Source: Tipula vernalis (taxonomy: Eukaryota > Arthropoda > Insecta > Diptera > Tipulidae). Taken from it: a stretch of DNA of 64,000 nucleotides. Positions 58,001-64,000 of this stretch are shown here, piece by piece (the stretch's first letter is position 1; each line of letters begins with the position of its first letter). A model generated the notes under the pieces. The model had not been told where the DNA came from. It did no database searches and worked only from the letters and a program-made list of their open reading frames with translations. The stretch is taken from the NCBI GenBank assembly GCA_958295665.1, contig OY282558.1, forward strand, positions 311,274,092 to 311,338,091, in the 5' to 3' direction. The position numbers and the translations under genes are program-made.

Positions 58001-58545
58001 ACAGATCTCCAAACCCTCTGGAGACTCTATGTTCCCCACAACCGAGGGCATTTCTGATTCGAGTGAGACTCTATAAGAGTCCCAGTCGGTCAGTTTTGGA
58101 ATTCTGATTTCCTGCCGCTGCATGGTCTCAGCCGCCAAATCGAATCTGATGTGCAAGTGATCCGATAATGAGGCCTCTTCAGACACATGCCAGTTTTTGA
58201 CCAAGTCGCTGAAATGCGGACTAGCAAGTGTCAGATCTAGGACCTCTTGCCTAATCGCATTTATAAAAGTAGGTTTCCTTCCCCTATTGACAATGTCTAC
58301 ATTATTTGAGATCAGAAATTCAGAAAGGTACTCACCCCTGTTATTGATGTCCGTGCTACCCCACACCGTGTGGTGCGCGTTTGCATCGCATCCTATCAGG
58401 TAGGCCAGCCCATTGCGTTTGCAATGAGCTATGAGCCGCCTAACTTCAAGTGGAGGTATTAACTCTGAGTCTCCAGGAAAGTAGGCGGAGGCCATTATAG
58501 CCTCCTGTTTGCCTCTTTCACCCAGAACCTCCACCATTACTGCAG
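55088..58545 (-). mobile_element. LOA/I-type LINE, 5'-truncated, with TSD and (TAA)n tail
   Basis: The element is bounded by an 11 bp direct repeat AGGGATCCTAT (55077-55087 and 58546-58556). On the minus strand it starts within the endonuclease, runs through RT, RNase H and a C-terminal cysteine motif, and ends in a TAA microsatellite (ATT repeats on the plus strand, 55086-55104). The intact target duplication, the readable ORF and the locally higher GC content show a recent insertion. The 5' truncation removes ORF1 and the start of the endonuclease, so this copy cannot move by itself. Confidence 0.9.
55175..58537 (-). pseudogene. LINE ORF2: endonuclease-RT-RNase H polyprotein
   Basis: The reading frame runs 58537-57854 (C-terminal half of the AP-like endonuclease, with 'LIGCDANAHHTVWGS' and the S-D-H motif in 'EASLSDHLHIRF'). 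An in-frame TAA follows near 57843, and then 813 codons (57826-55385). In that block RT motifs appear as 'AYRPISLTSFLLKTMEK', 'LCAFVDIEGAFDN', 'GCPQGGVLSPLL' and catalytic Y-A-D-D at residues 344-347. 'VKYLGVILDQRLNWNQH' follows. RNase H spans roughly residues 605-735 ('WFTDGSKTEDGAGIGI', 'IYIVSDSQSALKALRS', 'LMWVPGHTGIEGNEAAD'). After an in-frame TAG near 55384 the frame continues with 'CRFCGLEAESAEHVLCHCP' to 55175. Two nonsense codons and no frameshift: a nearly intact ORF2. RNase H plus the C-terminal cysteine motif favour the LOA/I group over R1 or jockey. It nicks target DNA and reverse-transcribes element RNA. Confidence 0.92.
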
Positions 58546-58556
58546 AGGGATCCTAT
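58546..58556 (+). repeat. Target-site duplication, right copy
   Basis: AGGGATCCTAT, identical to 55077-55087. It marks the 5' truncation point of the LOA/I-type element. Confidence 0.85.
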
Positions 58557-58562
58557 AGTAAG

Positions 58563-58582
58563 TAGATCCCTATAGGGATCTA
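58563..58582. repeat. Perfect 20 bp palindrome at the insertion site
   Basis: TAGATCCCTATAGGGATCTA is self-complementary. The word ATAGTAAGTAG lies on both sides (about 58555 and 58585). It belongs to the pre-insertion target sequence. Confidence 0.7.
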
Positions 58583-58688
58583 ATAGTAAGTAGCTACCAT
58601 TTTATCTTACCTAGAGTTTAATGGAATCTTATATAGACTATTTCTTAACCGATACATAGAATATGACTAAATAAAACGGAACCAAATA

Positions 58689-59632
58689 AGATTTTTTCGG
58701 CTTTTTATAAACAAAATATTTTAACAATAATGGTATTCACAAAATTTTTCGATTAGTTAATCAGAAAAAAATGAAGAGGCCAATCATTTATATTATGTAT
58801 ACCAAAGCAGTAGAAATATTAATCTTCCCCGTTCTTTAACCGAAGAGTAATAAAAGTGTATAACCCTGAACAGAAATTGAGAACTTTTCTTGAGCTCATT
58901 GTATTGGTAGTTTGGTTTCCTACTGAAAAAGTTGGCCTACTCAATTAGGTAGCTACGACCAAACTACAAAAATACAATCCCTACTTAACACAGATAGTGG
59001 AAAGTATGAATGTACTGATTTAGCGAATTATATTCACTAAATCAAAAACTTAAGGAAAACTCTATTCTGTTGTTTTATGCCCATACAAATAATTAAGAGA
59101 AATAGAAGTTTGTCTGAGCAGGAAATAAGAACTTTTCTTGAGGTCATTGTGTTGGTAGTTTGGTTTCCTACTGAAAAAGTTGGCCTACTCATTAGGTAGA
59201 TACGACCAAACTACAAAAATACAATCCCTACTTAACACAGATAGTGAAAAGTATGAACGTACTGATTTAGCGAAATATAAACACTAAATCAAAAAATTCA
59301 AGGAGAACCCTCACTTCTGTGTGTTTTATGCCCACACAAATAATTAAGAGAAAAAAAAGTTTGTCTGTATAGTAAATCAATAAGATTCTTTCGGCTTTTT
59401 ATATAGACAAAATATATAAACAATAATGACATTCACAACATTTTTCGGTTGGTTAATCAGAAAAAAATGAAGAGACCAATCATCAAAAAGTAGAAATATC
59501 ATCGTAAAGTACTGGGAGATTGATATTTCTACTTTTTGGTAGGTATATTATAAATTGTCTATAAACAGCCGAAAGAATCTTATTGAATTAATACACAGAC
59601 AAACTTCTGTTCCTCTTAACTTTTATATTTCA
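58689..59632. repeat. Fold-back repeat with 248 bp tandem duplication
   Basis: A block (58689-58788, TTTTTTCGGCTTTTTATA... to GACCAATCA) recurs at 59391-59485. Between them lies a tandem duplication, 58881-59128 and 59129-59375, starting GAACTTTTCTTGAG. Each duplicate contains a hairpin with GTAGTTTGGT and ACCAAACTAC arms. To the right, CAAAAAGTAGAAATATCA (59484-59501) pairs perfectly with 59521-59538. The stretch 59562-59632 is an inverted copy of the junction at 59345-59408 (GTTTGTCTGT..., GATTCTTTCGGCTTTTTAT). The arrangement looks like a foldback or MITE-type element with internal tandem repeats. No coding sequence is present. Confidence 0.75.
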
Positions 59633-59735
59633 CAGCCGATTAAGATGAAATCTATATGTGCTGTGAAAATTTAATCCGGAATATGCTAAATTGTAATAAT
59701 TACAATATAACGTACCTTAACTCTTTCTTAACAGA

Positions 59736-60095
59736 CTATGATGCAATTCGATATGTTCCGTGGAACTGAGATCCTAAAATAATTTTTGGAATCGTGGTGT
59801 GGACCCAGTTTAATTTAAACCCATATTTTTCGCTAAAATTAGTGTAATAAAGTAAATGATATTTGGCTTCATCTGGTTGCAACGAAAATCCATTTCTATT
59901 AATATGGTTTGAGTTTTTGTGTATGTCACGAAGAGGCAACGCATTAATTTTTTTTTTCTAAGTACCGCAATTGAGATGAAGGGGAATATTATTGTGAAGA
60001 TAAACCTGTTTTATTAAAAAGGTTGCGTTATCTTTTGTGACTGTTCCACAAACTTTAATCAATATTAATTTGTATTTTGCTTTTGGTCATAGAGC
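59736..60095 (-). pseudogene. Unidentified coding-like sequence
   Basis: One minus-strand frame of about 118 codons is open from about 60095 to 59736 except for a single TAG-type stop near 59960. The upstream part includes 'KVCGTVTKDNATFLIKQVY', the downstream part 'NRNGFSLQPDEAKYHLLYY' and 'GFKLNWVHTTIPKIILGSQ'. The composition is balanced and protein-like, unlike the random frames around it. I do not recognise the family. It has no signal peptide, no membrane segment and no transposase or RT motif. It could be an exon of a host gene, a retroelement domain or a viral insertion. No ATG start is evident and splice sites are unclear. Confidence 0.35.
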
Positions 60096-60358
60096 AAGGC
60101 TCTTACTAAAACTTTTAAATTAAATTCGTGTGGTGAAATATATTTGAAATCGATTTCCTAAATTTATCAATAAACCGTAGTGCTAATTACTTTTGTTTCC
60201 TATAAGTATACACAACATATACTCTTAAGTTGTGTACATATAATATTTAATTGAAATTGTGTGAGCAAAAAAAACACAAAAAAAACGAAAATCCAAAAGT
60301 CTAAGATAAAAGCATATCGGATAAACAGTGTGCCGATTGTACGACAACTAACGCCGCC
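60096..60358. other. No gene recognised
   Basis: AT-rich, with A-rich words near 60270-60300. It lies upstream of the small ORF at 60359. Confidence 0.4.
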
Positions 60359-60463
60359 ATGGAATTCTATGTCTTCTTTTGGTATGTTTTAGTCACTGTT
60401 CTGGTAGAAATCAAGTGTTTTGTTAACGACCTGATGAAACACGAATCAATTCTGTTTCAATAA
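60359..60463 (+). CDS. Small hypothetical ORF or first exon
   Basis: An ATG in a very strong translation context (GCCGCCATGG) opens 34 codons: 'MEFYVFFWYVLVTVLVEIKC' followed by a polar tail ending in TAA. The first 19 residues are hydrophobic and aromatic, as in a signal anchor or membrane segment. A possible splice donor (GGTATGT) lies 23 bases into the ORF, so it may be the first exon of a spliced gene leading right. No downstream exon was recognised. Chance remains a real possibility. Confidence 0.3.
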   Translation: MEFYVFFWYVLVTVLVEIKCFVNDLMKHESILFQ

Positions 60464-62370
60464 AACTTTGCAGATCCCAAGGAAGTGTTGCCCTGTTGTG
60501 TGTGGCTACAACTACCGTTCCTATCGATTAATGTTTATAATTAGGAATATTCTTTGGATATCAGTGTTTGTTCAGTAAATAAAACTCTAAGATCGGTCAA
60601 TGTGTACCATCCATTTTTTTTAGTATGAATCAAGTGCAAGTCAATGTGTAGTTAAATTTATTTTGCTTTTGCTAACTATTATTATTACTATAATTTATAC
60701 AGTAAATTGTTATTTACTTAAATTCATGTTTTGTTATTCTGAGTGTTAATACTCATGTAATAGTAATTTAATTGTGACGAAAGTTCAGGTGTAAGTTTTC
60801 GTGACTAACTATTTTAGTTACTTACGTGTATTTAAAATACAGTCATCTGTAAAGCGCTTTGCTGATGTGACTGGCAAGTGTTTTCATATTATTCATTATA
60901 ATATATTACGCAGGGGTCTCATCATGTTAAGACTGTACTGGGTTTAGTGCGTAAATTTTGTTTTGTTGTTCTAATATAAAGCAGCTGGATATATTCGTTA
61001 AGTTCCCGTTATCCACGCTCATGCAAACTTCAGCTATAGGTAAATGGCTGTTATACAGAAATACAAAGCTAACGGATTTTGTGGTAACGTAATTCGCCTA
61101 GTGCATAACAGTAAAAGGTGGTTCCGATTCTAAATACGTTAGATCTGAGTGTGTTTGGAAGACTCTCCGTGTGGGTGCTGAATACATCTAGTGTAGAAAT
61201 TATAAGTTTGAAACAATTCGCAAATGTGTGTGGAAATTTTAGGTTCACTTAGTGATTTGTTCTTATTATTTGAAATAAGAGCAGAATTGAAGAGTTTTTG
61301 AAATAATTATTATATAAAACTACTCAAAACATCTTTTTAGAGTTGAGCATGGCAATACTCATTGTATAGATTATAATTAAATTGCAAACCTTGGGACAAC
61401 ATCACTATATTTTGGTTTTAAATTTATGTAAATTGATTTTTATATATTGTACATAAATATCTCGATAAAAAAGCCTTGTTTCATAAAGAAAGCAAAATGT
61501 CAAAACAAACAAACCTCAAAATAGAGATATCAATCAATAATAAGTTTATATTATAAAAGACAAAACTATTGATTATTTCCATAATTATGGTAATCATAAA
61601 TGTTGTATGTCTGTGTAGATGTCTGGAAAAATGAATAAAACGATTTAGCAGAAAAGTCACGATTAGCATATATTAAATTATTAAAAATGACATTGAATGC
61701 TTATTTTAAAACCTTAACGATATTAATGGCTTTATCTTTGGTATAACCATACAGAGCTTAGGCAGCCAGAAATTATAAGAATTTTAGATTTCGAATTTCT
61801 TTTAACGACTCAAAAGGTCTGTTTTATAATTGGCGCGGAGCGGGCAGTGCTTATCAGTGTACTCCTGACAAAGCGAGTTGATTATTCGCAATAAACGAAA
61901 TTAGTTTAAAACCCATTAAAAAATCTTTTCTTATCTTAGAGGTAAGTTTCTATGATTTTGTTAAGATAATAAAGCTTTAAATGCAGAATATTGTTGAAAT
62001 TCATTTTTTATTTAAATTCAAAACTGACAATTAGGAAATTATACTCGTTGAGTTTGATATGACATACAATAAAATTAAAAAAAAAATTTTTAACCTTTGT
62101 AAACATACCTACATAAGTAACGGCGTGAAACATAAAGCCTTATGCCATCAGAAATTATAAACAGAATTATTTACTTTGTTGTATAATTCTGTTTTTGTAA
62201 AATATTCAGATCGCAAAACACACTCTTATTAATTCTTTACCGATACCATCATACTCCCGAATGAAAAAATCTCCCAAAAAAATACCAAAAAATACAAAGT
62301 AAGGTGCCCAATCGAAAAGGAAGACCACATTAGATTTTTGTTAACTGCAATATAAAAACAAAGCGGCTTT
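60464..62370. other. Unassigned; possible promoter-like patch
   Basis: Mostly AT-rich without coding sequence. Near 61826-61950 a GC-richer patch (TAATTGGCGCGGAGCGGGC), a TCAGTGT initiator-like word and an AGAGGTAAGTTT splice-donor-like word follow each other on the plus strand, as in a first non-coding exon. TTGGCGCGGAGCG could instead be a retroelement primer site next to an LTR end. Neither reading is proven. Confidence 0.3.
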
Positions 62371-62380
62371 CGGGAGTTCT

Positions 62381-63060
62381 CTATTTTAATATGTGAAAAA
62401 CTTGACTTTTTGGGATTTTTTTATTTTGGATTAAGATACCAACCCGTTTGATAGTGCATAGTGCTTTGCATGTTTCATTAATTGAGGGAGGAATAAGCTC
62501 TGTACTATCATCAGCGTCATCATTATTTTCCCTGCCAGTATGATTGATGGCCGTATCAATCACCTCGCCTACAATATCTTCTAATGTTGCTTGTTCATCG
62601 GTTAATACGAAATTATCTACGGTCACAAATTCATTCCCATTTTCTGTATCTTGGACTTATGCTGCTAAGAAAGCTGGCAATTGGGTTAGTTCGCCAGGTT
62701 GAATTTCATAATCTTCGTCATATAAATCAGGCTCGGTGTCAGGATCTCCCTCTAAAAACTATCCGGCATGTGCGTAAAACAGTTAGATACTCTTTGGCTA
62801 CTAACCCGATCCCATGCTATAACAGCCATTTCAAATGCATCTATCAATGTTACGACTGTATTTTGACCGCTATCTAAATTTTCGACCAATTTTAATAAGA
62901 GATTGCATCTATAATACCCTTTAAGGCTTTTTATAATGTCATCGGTTGTAAAACAGCTGATGTGTTTGGCGGCAAAAATGCTCAATTAATTACTTTTAAG
63001 TTGTTAATGTAAGGTTGTGAAGAACAGCTGTCGACTAGTAATAAAATCTTTTTAATCTGC
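62381..63060 (-). pseudogene. pogo/Tigger-type transposase C-terminal half, decayed
   Basis: On the minus strand 'KKILLLVDSCSSQP' (about 63010-63055; the usual form is D-N-C) is followed by 'AFLPPNTSAVLQPM' (about 62955-62995), then 'IIKSLKGYYRCNLLLKLVE' and 'LIDAFEMAVIAWDRVSSQRV' with 'NCFTH' (62752-62940). An acidic tail 'VTVDNFVLTDEQATLEDIV' closes it (62381-62626). This is the DDE-1 domain order of pogo/Tigger/jerky proteins, from the second Asp onward. A frame change occurs near 62945 and stops near 62755 and 63075. The DNA-binding CENPB-type half is missing; a mariner end lies directly upstream (63098). Confidence 0.8.
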
Positions 63061-63097
63061 TCGGTGCCTCATTTCCATAACAGCCCGAGGAAATTTA

Positions 63098-64000
63098 TTG
63101 GGTGTACAAATAAATTTTCGACCTTTTTCACTGAAATAAGAGACATTAGTTTGTGTAGAAAATAAAAGAATGTTTTATTCAAAGTATGCACCTTCGGAAG
63201 CTATAACCTTCGCCCAACGTTCAGGCAATAAACGGATTCCCCGAAGGAAGAAGTCTGATGGTTTCGAGGCGATCCAGTCATCGACCCATTTTTTGACGTT
63301 TTCATATAAAGTGAAGTGCTGCTGTGCCAGGGCTGATTGCATCGACCGGAACAAGTGGTAATCAGAGGGAGCAATGTCTGGTTAATACGGCGGGTGGAGT
63401 AGAATTTCCCAGTTCTACCTGTCCAAGTAATTTTTGACAGGTATAGCAACATGTGGCCTAGCGTTGTCGTGTTGCAAAATATTCTTATTGTGCCCTTTGT
63501 CTTGTTCCGGTCGTTTTGCAGCTAGGGCTTGCTTTAAAGCTATTAGTGTTCGTCGATAAACTTGTCCCGTAATGGTTTCACGCTCTTTCAGCAGCTCATA
63601 ATAGACGACACCCTTCATATCCCACCAAATAAAAAGCACCTTCGAACCACGGATATTTGCTTTTGGCGTCGACGGCCCTGGTTCACCTGGCTTGACCTAC
63701 GCTGGTTGGCGCTTTGGATTATCATAATGGATCCATTTTTCATCCCCAGCGATGATCCGATGCAAAAACCCCTTCCTCTGTTGTCGTTGAAGTAACAATT
63801 TGCACATTGTTTTCCGACGTTCCATGTCCCTTTCTTTCAATTTGTGTGGCACCCAATTTCCCAGCTTCTGAACCAATCCCATTGCATGTATACGTTGCGA
63901 AACACATTGTTGAGTAATATTCAACTCTTCTGCCAATTGTTTTTCAGTCTGACAAGGGTCCACATCAAGCAATTTTTCCAATTCTGTATCATCAAATTTC
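63098..64000 (-). mobile_element. mariner element, 3' part, running off the window
   Basis: The left end TTGGGTGTACAAATAAATTT at 63098 is preceded by TA (63096-63097). GGTGTACAA is also present in the mauritiana-type mariner TIR. The transposase on the minus strand starts beyond position 64000, so the other end is outside the window. Confidence 0.85.
63175..64000 (-). pseudogene. mariner DD34D transposase, partial, three nonsense codons
   Basis: The minus-strand frame enters from the right edge with 'EKLLDVDPCQTEKQLAEEL' (helix-turn-helix region), then 'NWVPHKL', 'HRIIAGDEKWIHYDNPKR' (first Asp), 'FIWWDMKGVVYYELL', 'LQHDNARPHVA' (second Asp) and 'PDIAPSDYHLFRSM' (third Asp, 34 residues after the second). 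The stop is at 63175-63177 after 'EGAYFE'. In-frame nonsense codons stand at 63697-63699, near 63412 and near 63378. There is no frameshift. Sequence motifs fit the mauritiana-type group. The copy is dead but fairly young. The enzyme would cut and paste the element at TA sites. Confidence 0.9.

Noticed and set aside
63562..63795. Plus-strand ORF of 77 codons
   Set aside because: Antisense shadow of the mariner transposase.

Overview
This window reads as a repeat-dense, AT-rich stretch of an insect nuclear genome, probably pericentromeric or otherwise gene-poor. The evidence is the mix of element families: jockey-, CR1- and LOA-like LINEs, a gypsy/errantivirus-like retroelement with an env-like fragment, Tc1, mariner, pogo, P-superfamily, Helitron and piggyBac-type pieces, plus intron-containing repeat genes. 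I found no host protein-coding gene that I can identify with confidence, and no tRNA, rRNA or CRISPR. Only two short stretches (59736-60095 minus, 60359-60463 plus) remain as unidentified possible coding sequence. The order or species cannot be fixed from this sequence alone.

Layout. 1-7600: decayed LINE and Ty3/gypsy (CsRn1-like, CHCC Gag motif) fragments, a 1.2 kb terminal-inverted-repeat (TIR) element (4228-5444) and a direct repeat pair. 7607-10475: a complete but dead DNA transposon with TIRs, subterminal motifs and a broken ORF of a widespread insect repeat family. 10476-18165: mostly non-coding, with a decayed ~170 bp tandem array (13032-14290) and an LTR-element gag scrap. 18170-19027: a TTAA-flanked piggyBac-type MITE. 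19083-22720: small repeats and scraps. 22725-25060: a second CsRn1-like gag-pol relic that runs into a GC-rich block. 25226-28132: a CR1/jockey-like LINE with ORF1 and RT but no endonuclease. 28290-31005: an exon-intron pseudogene of an insect repeat family. 32770-37395: a rearranged errantivirus-like element with a Tc1 element (34509-36046) at its gag/integrase deletion junction.

37400-44300 has no genes but much repeat structure: a 16 bp minisatellite, two TIR elements and a 2 kb satellite of about 450 bp units that is almost pure A+T, flanked by copies of one 25 bp palindrome. 44665-49120 is a P-superfamily transposase relic joined to a Helitron Rep/helicase relic. 50205-50277 is a perfect 36+1+36 palindrome. 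51655-53212 is a jockey-type ORF1. 55088-58545 is a young, 5'-truncated LOA/I-type LINE with a TSD and (TAA)n tail, the best-preserved coding sequence here. 58689-59632 is a fold-back repeat with a 248 bp tandem duplication. 62381-64000 holds a pogo transposase relic and a mariner transposase with three nonsense codons that runs off the window.

These genes do not form a pathway; each encoded its own element's mobility and nearly all are broken. What the window offers is insertion history: TSDs and nesting order give relative ages (the Tc1 element after the errantivirus deletion, the P-like element probably after the Helitron, the mariner probably after the pogo element, the LOA element recent). 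The strongest candidates for something not yet named are the 7607-10475 transposon family, the spliced repeat-gene fossil at 28290-31005, the AT satellite with palindromic borders, and the long perfect palindrome.
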